From NCBI GenBank assembly GCA_937879875.1, contig CALFMN010000089.1, positions 1-13,345 of the forward strand: a stretch of DNA of 13,345 nt. Reading direction: 5' to 3'. This DNA comes from an uncultured Chloroflexota bacterium. Its GTDB lineage: Bacteria > Chloroflexota > Dehalococcoidia > CAUJGQ01. Positions within the stretch are counted from its first letter, which is position 1; every line of letters begins with the position of its first letter. A model generated the notes under the pieces. The model was given only the letters and a program-made list of their open reading frames with translations. It was not told the DNA's origin and did not search any database. Position numbers and translations under genes: made by a program. This document shows positions 1-6,213 of this stretch, piece after piece.

Positions 1-54
1 CCCGCATTCGGTTGCAGCATCTCTATCCCACAATCCCGGCGTGACTGCCTACTA

Positions 55-196
55 GGGCGTGTCTGAATAATCGACGGGCGGCCGTAGCCCGCATTGGATT
101 GCCGGTTTCGGCGGCCCCTCCCACGCGTGGCGAGGGTGAGAAGAGGCCTCACGACCAGCCACGGAACGATGGTTCGAACATTTTTCAGACACGCTC
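55..196. mobile_element. MITE-like element with terminal inverted repeats
   Basis: The left end reads GGGCGTGTCTGAATAAT (55-71). The right end, read on the opposite strand, is GAGCGTGTCTGAAAAAT (196-180), so 15 of 17 bases match. A TA dinucleotide flanks each side (53-54 and 197-198), consistent with a TA target duplication as made by IS630/Tc1-type transposases. The 142-bp interior has no transposase and no credible gene, so this would be a non-autonomous element mobilised in trans. The right end directly abuts repeat A copy 1. Family assignment is inference from the ends and the TA only. Confidence 0.6.
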
Positions 197-411
197 TAAC
201 CCTGACGCCGCAAGCGGCGTCTGTCCCTTCCCGACACAGGAAGGGTTGGGGCTGATTACAGACCACCGCGCGGGAAACCAGCCCGCCGCGTGTCCCGCAG
301 GGACACGCAAGCCCCGCTGCCGTCGCACGGCGCTGGGAGCGCTCCAGAAGTCCCTTCCCGCCTCGGGAAGGGACAGACATCGCTTCAGCGATGTCAGGGT
401 TAGGTGCCCCG
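197..411. repeat. Hairpin-rich intergenic repeat, family A, copy 1
   Basis: About 215 bp, clearly homologous to 8262-8500. Terminal inverted repeats are CTAACCCTGAC (196-206) and GTCAGGGTTAG (393-403). Internal perfect hairpins are seen at 204-221 (8-bp arms, AA loop), 288-308 (9-bp arms around GCA), 350-374 (11-bp arms around CCT) and 376-395 (8-bp arms, TTCA loop). A central palindrome GGAGCGCTCC lies at 336-345 and is also present in copy 2. The left end lacks the outer GGCAC sequence found in copy 2, where the MITE-like element abuts it. It occupies the region upstream of the monooxygenase gene. Any reading frame through it is spurious. Confidence 0.8.
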
Positions 412-519
412 CACCCGCTGCCGCACGCGTGGACGTTTACAAACGCGGTGTGCGCTGCTACGAGTTACGCATGGCTCGCCGCCCCGGCGCGAGCCGAGCC
501 AGCGAAAGAGGGCAGCACC

Positions 520-1701
520 ATGGCAGCACCGATGCGCTTCGGCATCTTCCTCGCGCCGTTCCACCCGGCGGGCCAGAACCCCACGCTCGCGCTCGAACGC
601 GATCTGGAGCTGATTCAGCACCTCGACCGCCTCGGCTACGACGAGGCCTGGATCGGCGAGCACCACTCGGGCGGCTACGAGATCATCGCCGCGCCGGAAG
701 TGTTCATCGCCACCGCCGCCGAGCGCAGCCGCCACATCCGCCTCGGCACCGGCGTCTCCAGCGTGCCGTATCACCATCCGCTGATCCTGGCCGATCGTAT
801 GGTGCTGCTCGACCACCTGACGCGCGGTCGGGCGATGTTCGGCGTCGGCCCCGGCGCCCTGCCCTCGGACGCCTACATGATGGGCATCGACACGGGCGAG
901 CAGCGGCGCATGATGGAGGAGTCGGTCGAGGCGATCGTGGCGCTGCTGGCGAACGAGGCGCCGGTGAACCGGCGGACCGACTGGTTCACGCTGCAGGACG
1001 CGCGCCTGCAACTGCGCCCGTACAGCTACCCGCACTTCGAGATCGCGATCGCGGCCACGATCTCGCCCGCCGGGCCGCGGCTGGCCGGTCGCTTCGGCCT
1101 CGGCCTGCTCAACATCGGCGCGACCTCGGCCGGCGGCTTCGACGCGCTCGGCTCGGCCTGGCAGATCATGGAAGAGCAGGCGCTGCAGTACGGCACGTCG
1201 GTCGATCGCCGCGCCTGGCGGCTGGTGGGGCCGATGCACATCGCGCCAACCGTCGAGCAGGCGCGCGCAGAGGTGCGCTACGGCCTGCTCGACTGGCACC
1301 GCTACTTCGGCCTGAGCGCGGCCTTCGGCATGAAGCCGGGCGACAACCAGGATCTGGACAGCGTGATCGACGCGATGAACGCGTCGAAGTTCGGCGTGAT
1401 CGGTACACCGGAGATGGCCGCGGCGCAGATCGAGCGGCTGCTGGAGCAGTCGGGCGGCTTCGGCAGTTATCTGTTCCTGGCGCACGACTGGGCGGACCAG
1501 GCGGCGACACACCGTTCCTACGAGCTGTTCGCCCGCGCCGTGGCGCCGCGTTTCCAGGGCTCGGCGCAGATGACGGAGTACTCGTGGAACTGGATGTCGG
1601 AGAACCGCCAGCAGTTCGGCTCGGCGATGGCGAACGCGCAGAAGAAGGCGACGGAGCAGTACCTGGCCGAGCGCGCCGCGCTCGTAGGGAATAGGGAGTA
1701 G
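520..1701 (+). CDS. Luciferase-like (LLM class) flavin-dependent monooxygenase
   Basis: This 393-aa protein is full length for the bacterial luciferase-like TIM-barrel family. These cytoplasmic enzymes use reduced flavin and oxygen to oxidise small organic substrates. The N-terminus has the typical strand MRFGIFLAPF (residues 5-14), then DEAWIGEHHS (41-50), RLGTGV (75-80) and GRAMFGVGPG (103-112), all family landmarks around the flavin and active site. The 'GIFLAPFH..GQNPTLALERD' style of N-terminus resembles the limonene 1,2-monooxygenase-like branch, but the substrate cannot be read from sequence. The ATG at 520 is chosen because AGAGGG lies 8 nt upstream and the family N-terminus begins there; the open frame extends back to 391, but that part lies in repeat A. 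No flavin reductase gene is adjacent. The upstream region is filled by two mobile or repeat elements, so its native promoter may have been altered. Confidence 0.9.
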   Translation: MAAPMRFGIFLAPFHPAGQNPTLALERDLELIQHLDRLGYDEAWIGEHHSGGYEIIAAPEVFIATAAERSRHIRLGTGVSSVPYHHPLILADRMVLLDHLTRGRAMFGVGPGALPSDAYMMGIDTGEQRRMMEESVEAIVALLANEAPVNRRTDWFTLQDARLQLRPYSYPHFEIAIAATISPAGPRLAGRFGLGLLNIGATSAGGFDALGSAWQIMEEQALQYGTSVDRRAWRLVGPMHIAPTVEQARAEVRYGLLDWHRYFGLSAAFGMKPGDNQDLDSVIDAMNASKFGVIGTPEMAAAQIERLLEQSGGFGSYLFLAHDWADQAATHRSYELFARAVAPRFQGSAQMTEYSWNWMSENRQQFGSAMANAQKKATEQYLAERAALVGNRE

Positions 1702-1752
1702 ATGACACTTGTGGCACAATGGCCATCGAGATCCGATACTATCGAGACAGGC

Positions 1753-1772
1753 CGCACACGCTCGCACACGCT
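1753..1772. repeat. Tandem 10-bp direct repeat (2 units)
   Basis: CGCACACGCT occurs twice in tandem in the 103-bp gap between the monooxygenase and the EVE-nuclease gene. An odd palindrome TTGTGGCACAA lies just upstream (1709-1719). Either could be a regulatory site for the downstream gene, but with only two units chance is possible. Confidence 0.4.
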
Positions 1773-1804
1773 CGGATGTATGTCAGGATTGAGAGCAGTT
1801 CCAC

Positions 1805-3193
1805 ATGCCGGCGTACTGGTTCGACGTGTTTACGCCCTCGACGTGGGAAGAAGCACGCGCTAATGGGTTTGCCGTGTCTGGCTTCAGCCAAAGTAAGCGA
1901 GGCGTGGTCGCGCGCGTCGAACCGGGCGACATCCTCATCTGCTATTTGCAGGGGCGGACAGCACTCGTCGGTGCTTTAGAGGTCACGGGCAAGTCCTACT
2001 ACGCCACGGAGCCGCAGATTTGGAAGTCGAATGCCTTCCCATCTCGTCTTCCGGTTCGCCTCGTTGTTGATCTCACCCTCGACGGGGTACTCGATTTCCG
2101 CGACCTTCTCCCGCACCTGAGCTTCTATAACCCGGAGAACCTGCGCAGCACCTGGGCGCGTTTACAAGGCTCGCCGACGAAGCTGGCCAATGCGGACGGG
2201 AGAATCCTCTTCGCGGCGCTCACCGCGAGTAGGGCAGCAGCAATCGAGTCTGTGCGCGTCCAGCCGGAAACGGAATCCCAGGCGCCACGTACTCCTCCCG
2301 CGGCCGCAGAAACCGAGCCGCCTGCACCGCTCTTGCTAGCCGGACCGGTCGATTCGCTCACCGGGGAGCTTATGGCCGCCCAACGCGACGCGACGCATGC
2401 GGCTCGGTTTGAGCGGGCGGTAGCCGACGCGCTCGCCTTCTTGGGTTTTGACATACAGGTCTACGGCAAGTCGGGCAGAACCGATGTGGTGCTCGAATCT
2501 GCACTCGGGCACGACCGCTTCCGCGTGGTGGTCGACGCCAAAGCGAGCAGTAACGGGAAGGTGCCAGAGGGGCAGATAAACTGGCCTGCCATCGCGGCGC
2601 ACCGGACGTCGGAAGCTGCCGATCATGCAGTGATTGTCGGCGAGCAGTTCGCCGGCGGGAACCTGCTCAAGTTTGCAGACGACTTTGCTATTGCGCTGCT
2701 GGACACCGGCACGCTCGTTGAGATCTTACGGCTGCATGCCGCGACGCCGTTCACCGCGGCCGATCTGCGGGCGGTTTTTGCTACGCCTGGCGTAGTAGCG
2801 CCCGTGCTGGCCGACCTTCGTCAGAAGTCGGAGGCACTCGCACGCCATTGGGTTCTCATCGCAGAGATTCTCCGTCTCGTCGAGGGCTTCAGCCGCTACG
2901 CGCAACCCCTCGCCCCCACCGCCGGGAATCTGCATGCGGTGCTGGTCACACGGGCTTTGGATCGGCAGACAGAGGCTGTAAGCCCGCCCTCAGAGCAAGA
3001 GGTAAAGGACGCACTCGTATTCCTCGCGTCTCGGGCACTCGGAATTCTCCGAGCGGTGGAACCGGAGACGGCAGGCTATCGTCTAGCCATGTCCCTCGAT
3101 ACTGCCCTCGCTCGGCTTCAGGCGATTGTGCGGACGGTTGTTGGCTCCTCGAAAGGCATCGCGGACACGTCGACCGCGCGTCGGGTACGTTGA
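1805..3193 (+). CDS. EVE domain fused to FokI-like PD-(D/E)XK nuclease; putative modification-dependent restriction enzyme
   Basis: 462 aa. Residues 1-140 look like an EVE/PUA-fold domain: an N-terminal AYWFDVF strand, then PGDILICYLQG (40-50) and LVGALEVTGKSYY (54-66). EVE domains bind modified bases such as 5-methylcytosine in DNA. A Pro/Ala/Glu-rich linker (about 150-180) follows. Residues 200-330 look like a restriction-endonuclease fold: FERAV (202-206), catalytic-type D227 (GRTDVVLE) and VVVDAKASS (241-249) with D244 and K246. D227-D244-K246 has the same 17- and 2-residue spacing as FokI D450-D467-K469. The downstream PEGQ, VIVGEQFAGG and TGTL..LRAVF segments run in the same order as in the FokI cleavage domain. 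Residues 335-445 are a predicted helical region of unknown role. No methyltransferase or partner is adjacent, consistent with a stand-alone type IV-like defence enzyme. The codon use, including TTA leucines, is less GC-biased than in its neighbours, suggesting transfer. The start is ATG with a weak GAGAGC ribosome site. Function is inferred. Confidence 0.75.
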   Translation: MPAYWFDVFTPSTWEEARANGFAVSGFSQSKRGVVARVEPGDILICYLQGRTALVGALEVTGKSYYATEPQIWKSNAFPSRLPVRLVVDLTLDGVLDFRDLLPHLSFYNPENLRSTWARLQGSPTKLANADGRILFAALTASRAAAIESVRVQPETESQAPRTPPAAAETEPPAPLLLAGPVDSLTGELMAAQRDATHAARFERAVADALAFLGFDIQVYGKSGRTDVVLESALGHDRFRVVVDAKASSNGKVPEGQINWPAIAAHRTSEAADHAVIVGEQFAGGNLLKFADDFAIALLDTGTLVEILRLHAATPFTAADLRAVFATPGVVAPVLADLRQKSEALARHWVLIAEILRLVEGFSRYAQPLAPTAGNLHAVLVTRALDRQTEAVSPPSEQEVKDALVFLASRALGILRAVEPETAGYRLAMSLDTALARLQAIVRTVVGSSKGIADTSTARRVR

Positions 3194-3273
3194 CAGGCGG
3201 GAGAGACCACTCTACTGCATCGCGGCCGGCCGGCGCACTAAGTCCGACTGGCAGTCCTCCGAGTTCTAATAGC

Positions 3274-3783
3274 ATGCAGATTCGCCGCATTCTTCCTGGT
3301 GAGGGGCCGCGGCTGCGCGAGATCCGGCTGCGGGCGCTGGCCGAGGCGCCCACGGCCTTCGGCGATACACTCGCCGCCGCCGAGCAACGGCCCGACACCG
3401 TCTGGCACGAGCGCGCCGGCGCCGCGGCGACGGGCAAATGCACCGCCCTGTTCGTGGCCGAAGACGGCGAGCGCTGGCTCGGCCTGGCGGGCGGCGTGGT
3501 GGACGAGGAGACGCCGCCGGGCGAGGTTGAGCTGGTCTCGATGTGGGTGGCCCCCGCCGTACGCGGCAGCGGCCTCGGGCGGCGGCTGATCGCGGCGGTG
3601 GCCGCCTGGGCGCGGGCGGCCGGCGCAACGCAAATCCGGCTCTGGGTCACGGAAGGCAACGCGCCGGCGATTGCGCTCTACCAGCGTGCAGGCTTCGTCT
3701 TCAACGGCGAGACGGCGCCGCACCCCTCGAACGCGGCGCTGCGCGAGGCGCTGATGCTCTGGCCGCTGCCGCCGGCGAACTGA
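3274..3783 (+). CDS. GNAT family N-acetyltransferase
   Basis: This 169-aa protein is a typical length for the Gcn5-related acetyltransferases, which move an acetyl group from acetyl-CoA to an amine. It opens with a strand MQIRRILPGEGPRLREIRLRA. The acetyl-CoA binding motif A is visible as VSMWVAPAVRGSGLGRRL (residues 88-105), with R97-G98-S99-G100-L101-G102 matching the R/QxxGxG/A loop. Motif B is TEGNAPAIALYQRAGF (126-141), with the conserved N129 and the Y136 general-acid position. The ATG at 3274 is chosen because the fold begins there; the upstream frame extension overlaps the preceding gene. The Shine-Dalgarno signal is weak. It lies 80 nt after the EVE-nuclease gene on the same strand and ends 9 nt from the convergent gene. 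The substrate is unknown; protein, antibiotic and small-molecule amines are all possible. Confidence 0.9.
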   Translation: MQIRRILPGEGPRLREIRLRALAEAPTAFGDTLAAAEQRPDTVWHERAGAAATGKCTALFVAEDGERWLGLAGGVVDEETPPGEVELVSMWVAPAVRGSGLGRRLIAAVAAWARAAGATQIRLWVTEGNAPAIALYQRAGFVFNGETAPHPSNAALREALMLWPLPPAN

Positions 3784-3792
3784 GCGCGTCGT

Positions 3793-4314
3793 CTACTCCA
3801 ACTCCACCTGCATCGGCTCCAAAAAGCGCACCACCAGGTTGTAGAAGCCGACGGCCAGCGCCAGCTCGACCATCTGCTCGTCTCCGAGAAAGCTGTGGCA
3901 GCCGTTGAAGACGGCGTCGGACACGCGCACGTCGCGCGTAACCGCCTCGGCGTAGCGAATCACCGCGCGCTCCTGCTCGCTGAAGGCGGGGTGCCGCTCC
4001 CAGACCGGCAGCGCGTCGATCTGCTGCTCGGTCACGCCGACGCGCCGGGCGATGGCGACGTGGTGGTCGTATTCGTACACCGCCTGCGTGACGCGGCCGA
4101 CGGTGAGGATCGCCAACTCGCGCAGGTGCGGGTCGAGTTGCGAGCGGTTCAGAATCGCGTTGCCGAGCCGCATGAACTGATGCAGCGAATTGGGGCTGTA
4201 CGCCAGCGTGCGGAAGATATTGCCGACGCGGCCGCCGTCGCGCGCCAGGTTGTCGAAGAGGTACTGATACTGCTCGGGCAGATCCTCGCGGTTGCGGTAG
4301 GGCAGGCGGGCCAT
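3793..4314 (-). CDS. Carboxymuconolactone decarboxylase (CMD/AhpD-fold) family protein
   Basis: This 173-aa all-helical protein carries the CMD signature: RELAILTVGRVTQAVYEYDHHVAIARRVG (residues 65-93, quoted here only to locate E81 and H84/H85), followed by VTEQQIDAL. The first half (YRNREDLPEQYQYLFDNL) is typical of the group annotated as carboxymuconolactone decarboxylase-like. The Cys-x-x-Cys pair of the AhpD peroxidase-reductase branch is absent, so a thiol-based peroxidase role is unlikely. Family members act on lactones or related carboxylic acids, but many have no proven substrate. The ATG start is well supported by GAGGAGG (complement of 4322-4328) with 7-nt spacing. The gene is convergent with the GNAT gene (9-nt gap), leaving almost no room for a terminator between them. 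Confidence 0.88.
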   Translation of the reverse strand: MARLPYRNREDLPEQYQYLFDNLARDGGRVGNIFRTLAYSPNSLHQFMRLGNAILNRSQLDPHLRELAILTVGRVTQAVYEYDHHVAIARRVGVTEQQIDALPVWERHPAFSEQERAVIRYAEAVTRDVRVSDAVFNGCHSFLGDEQMVELALAVGFYNLVVRFLEPMQVELE

Positions 4315-4321
4315 GCGACGG

Positions 4322-4328
4322 CCTCCTC
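4322..4328 (-). promoter_or_regulatory. Strong ribosome binding site of the CMD-family gene
   Basis: The complement reads GAGGAGG, 7 nt before the ATG at 4314. It fixes the start of the CMD-family gene. Confidence 0.8.
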
Positions 4329-4384
4329 TGTTCGTGCTGGTGACATGTCATCTCCGATGTCGCGTGACAGCGTACAGGATACGC

Positions 4385-4545
4385 GCCCTCACCCCCGTCC
4401 CCTCGCCCAATCCTGGGCGAGGGGCGATCCCGGGTTGGAGCGATCCAATGCGGCGTCGGGTTAAGCGATCGCAGATCGGAACGCTTCAGGCTGGATCGTC
4501 TCCTTCTCCCAGGATTGGGAGAAGGAGAGAAGAGAGGATGAGGGC
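4385..4545. repeat. Hairpin-rich intergenic repeat, family B, copy 1
   Basis: About 161 bp bounded by GCCCTCA (4385-4391) and its complement TGAGGGC (4539-4545). It holds two strong hairpins: 4399-4424 (11-bp arms CCCCTCGCCCA/TGGGCGAGGGG, loop ATCC) and 4500-4527 (12-bp arms, loop GGAT). The middle shares GGGGCGATCC, TTGGAGCGATCC, GGCGTCGGG and CGGAACGCTTCA with copy 2 at 11143-11304. It fills most of the 256-bp gap between the CMD gene and the AAA ATPase gene. Either hairpin could also act on transcription or RNA stability. Confidence 0.75.
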
Positions 4546-4570
4546 CGAAAGCCGCGGGCGCCTCTCGCCG

Positions 4571-5371
4571 TCAGAGATGGCGCAGAAACCGCTGGGGATT
4601 GGCAAGAAAGTCGCGCGTCAGGCGCACGTGTTCGAGGTCGTCGTAGGCGGCGGGCTGGATGCGCTCGTGTTCGAACAGCAGGATCTCGGCGCCGGGCAGC
4701 GCCAGCAGCAGCGGCGAGTGCGTGGCGACGACGAACTGACAGTCCTGCGCCACGCGGTCCTTGAGCAGCGCCAGCAGGCTGAGCACGCGCGAGGGCGAGA
4801 GCGGCGTCTCCGGCTCGTCCAGAAAGTACAGGCCATTGGGCGCCAGCCGCGACTGCAGGATGCCCAGAAACGTCTCGCCGTGCGATCGCGCCTGCGGCTC
4901 AGCGCCGTAGCGCGCCGCCAGTGCCCGCCGCTGCCCCGCCATCAGCCCCGTGGCGCGGATCTGGCCGATGCTGCCGTCCGGCAAGCGATCGCGGAACTCC
5001 TCCTCAAGCTCGCGCAGGCCGGCGATCTCGCGCCCGATGCGCCGTGTAAAGCCGAACACGTCTTCCGCACGCAGAAAGAGCTTGACGCGCGGGTGGCGAC
5101 GGCGCACGAAGCGGAAGGCGCGGGCGAACTCACGCGCGCCGTGCAGGCTGTCGTCACGCTCGAGATCGCGGCTGCCCACGGCCACGACGCCCATGCCGGC
5201 GGCGAGACCTTCCAGCAGTGACGACTTGCCGGAGCCGTTCTCGCCGACGAAGAACGTCACCGGCGCGCGCAGTTCGAGCGTGTCCAACTCGCGCAGCAAC
5301 GGCAACGACCAGGGAAACCGATCGGCCGGCTCGGCCGGGGCGCGCCGCTCGATGCCGGACAGAAACATCAT
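4571..5371 (-). CDS. AAA/ABC-type ATPase (predicted ATP-binding protein)
   Basis: 266 aa with a complete ABC-like nucleotide-binding core. Walker A is GENGSGKSS (residues 43-51); an ABC-signature-like RSHGETF is at 162-168; Walker B is LYFLDEPET (181-189); and the switch histidine is in VVATHSPLL (214-222). The Phe-Val-Gly-Glu-Asn lead to Walker A and the short insertion between the motifs resemble stand-alone bacterial AAA_21/AAA_15 ATPases rather than transporter subunits. No permease or membrane segment is present. The start is taken at the ATG at 5371 (a second ATG is at 5368) because family-like sequence begins there. No good Shine-Dalgarno is present, but TACACT lies 8 nt upstream on this strand, so a near-leaderless message is possible. 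It is divergent from the DUF4188 gene. No nuclease or toxin partner sits next to it, so a defence role is not supported. Confidence 0.85.
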   Translation of the reverse strand: MMFLSGIERRAPAEPADRFPWSLPLLRELDTLELRAPVTFFVGENGSGKSSLLEGLAAGMGVVAVGSRDLERDDSLHGAREFARAFRFVRRRHPRVKLFLRAEDVFGFTRRIGREIAGLRELEEEFRDRLPDGSIGQIRATGLMAGQRRALAARYGAEPQARSHGETFLGILQSRLAPNGLYFLDEPETPLSPSRVLSLLALLKDRVAQDCQFVVATHSPLLLALPGAEILLFEHERIQPAAYDDLEHVRLTRDFLANPQRFLRHL

Positions 5372-5495
5372 TGGCGCAGTGTAGCAAGGGCTGCATGCTA
5401 TCTTCTCCTGAGCACAGCCGCAGGGGAGCAGCAGGAAGCGCTTCCTCTGTTCCCTCCTGACGCGGCACGAAGGGCAAGCTAGAAAGGGACCGGCC

Positions 5496-6011
5496 ATGGC
5501 AAAGCGCGTCGAGCGGCGCACGGTAGATCTTGCGCAGTACCCGGACCTCGTCGTCATCTATCTCGGCATGCGTGTGAACACCTGGACCGGCATCAAACGT
5601 CTGCTGGGGCTCGGCCCGCAGATTCAGAAGTCGGCCGCGGCCCAGCCGGATGGTCTGCTGCTGCACGAGAACCTGATCTTCTCCCTCCGTCACCTCGGCA
5701 TGCGCCAGTACTGGCGCGATTGGGAGTCGCTGGAGCGCTGGACGCGTTCGGAGCCGCACCAGCGCTGGTGGAAGCAGTTCCTCAAGGACTCCGGCGGCAC
5801 CGGCTTCTGGCACGAAACGTACTTCATGCGCGGCGGCATGGAGGCGATCTACGACGACGTGCAGCAGCCGACCGGCTTCCTCAAGTTTGCGCCCGCCGAG
5901 CCGGCGCGCGGCGGCATGTTCTCCGCCCGCCGCCGCGCCGGCCTGCCGGGCGAGCCGCCCGAAGCGGCGCTCAGCGAAGCCGCCCTCTACGCCGGCGGCA
6001 GAACGCGGTAA
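5496..6011 (+). CDS. DUF4188 / af470-like monooxygenase family protein
   Basis: 171 aa, full length for the family formerly called DUF4188 (Pfam monooxygenase af470-like). Visible landmarks are VVIYLGMRVNTWTGIKRLLGLGPQI (residues 19-43, listed to locate the conserved G24-M25-R26 and W30), LRHLGMRQYWRDWESLERW (64-82) and GTGFWHETYFMRGGMEAIYDD (101-121) with its W-H-E-T-Y core. The fold is related to small dimeric alpha-beta barrel monooxygenases, but few members have known substrates. The ATG is preceded by AAAGGGA at 8 nt or so. It diverges from the AAA ATPase across a 124-bp gap that must hold both promoters, and is followed by a diverged repeat. Confidence 0.82.
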   Translation: MAKRVERRTVDLAQYPDLVVIYLGMRVNTWTGIKRLLGLGPQIQKSAAAQPDGLLLHENLIFSLRHLGMRQYWRDWESLERWTRSEPHQRWWKQFLKDSGGTGFWHETYFMRGGMEAIYDDVQQPTGFLKFAPAEPARGGMFSARRRAGLPGEPPEAALSEAALYAGGRTR

Positions 6012-6020
6012 GCTGCCTGC

Positions 6021-6200
6021 GGGCGCCTAACCCCGCCGCGGCTTGCGCCGCGTCTGCGTTAGAAGTCTCCGACGGTTGCGCTGCGCTCTGGCCCCACGGG
6101 GGAAGGGTTGCTCGCAGGGCGATCGAATCGCTCCAAACGAACCGCTTCCTCGTAGGAAGGGGAGATCCGAGCGCTTGCGCGAGGGAGGGGTAGGTGCAGG
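6021..6200. repeat. Diverged family A-like intergenic repeat, copy 3
   Basis: The left end GGGCGCCTAACCCC resembles the family A terminus (GGGGCACCTAACCCC). The right end GGGGTAGGTGC (6187-6197) resembles the opposite terminus. Directly inside the left end is a near-perfect hairpin at 6035-6054 (GCCGCGGC, loop TTGC, GCCGCGTC), at the same place as the subterminal hairpins of copies 1 and 2. A small hairpin CTTCCT/AGGAAG is at 6145-6159. The interior has drifted and shares a TTGGAGCGAT-like stretch (on the complement) with family B, so it may be a chimera. Confidence 0.5.
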
Positions 6201-6206
6201 GAGGAG
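6198..6206 (+). promoter_or_regulatory. Ribosome binding site that decides a GTG start
   Basis: AGGGAGGAG lies 7 nt before the GTG at 6214. It supports GTG over the in-frame ATG at 6235. It abuts or overlaps the end of the family A-like repeat. Confidence 0.75.
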
Positions 6207-6213
6207 CCACGCC

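Noticed and set aside
197..411. CRISPR array suggested by repeated C/T- and G/A-rich blocks
   Set aside because: There are no regularly spaced identical direct repeats with spacers; the repeats are inverted and form hairpins, and no cas genes are present.
391..519. Upstream in-frame extension of the monooxygenase (43 residues)
   Set aside because: It lies largely in family A repeat sequence and lacks a ribosome site; the ATG at 520 has one, and family homology begins there.
99..1694. Long plus-strand frame of about 530 codons starting in the MITE and repeat region
   Set aside because: It is out of frame with the monooxygenase, is Arg/Ala/Pro-rich in the way GC-rich antisense or shifted frames are, and crosses two repeat elements.
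400..1767. Long minus-strand frame (about 455 codons) opposite the monooxygenase
   Set aside because: It is the antisense shadow of a clearly recognisable LLM oxidoreductase, with Arg/His/Val-rich composition and no domain.
3793..4314. CMD-family protein as an AhpD-type alkylhydroperoxidase
   Set aside because: The Cys-x-x-Cys pair needed for that activity is absent.
4571..5371. AAA ATPase as part of an OLD/Gabija/Septu-type defence pair
   Set aside because: The protein is short, has no TOPRIM or nuclease domain, and no partner nuclease or helicase lies adjacent.
5372..5557. 62-residue N-terminal extension of the AAA ATPase containing CPSC, CGC and CSPC, resembling a zinc ribbon
   Set aside because: It overlaps the start of the divergent DUF4188 gene and the shared promoter region, and has no ribosome site. 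The cysteine pattern is irregular and probably chance.
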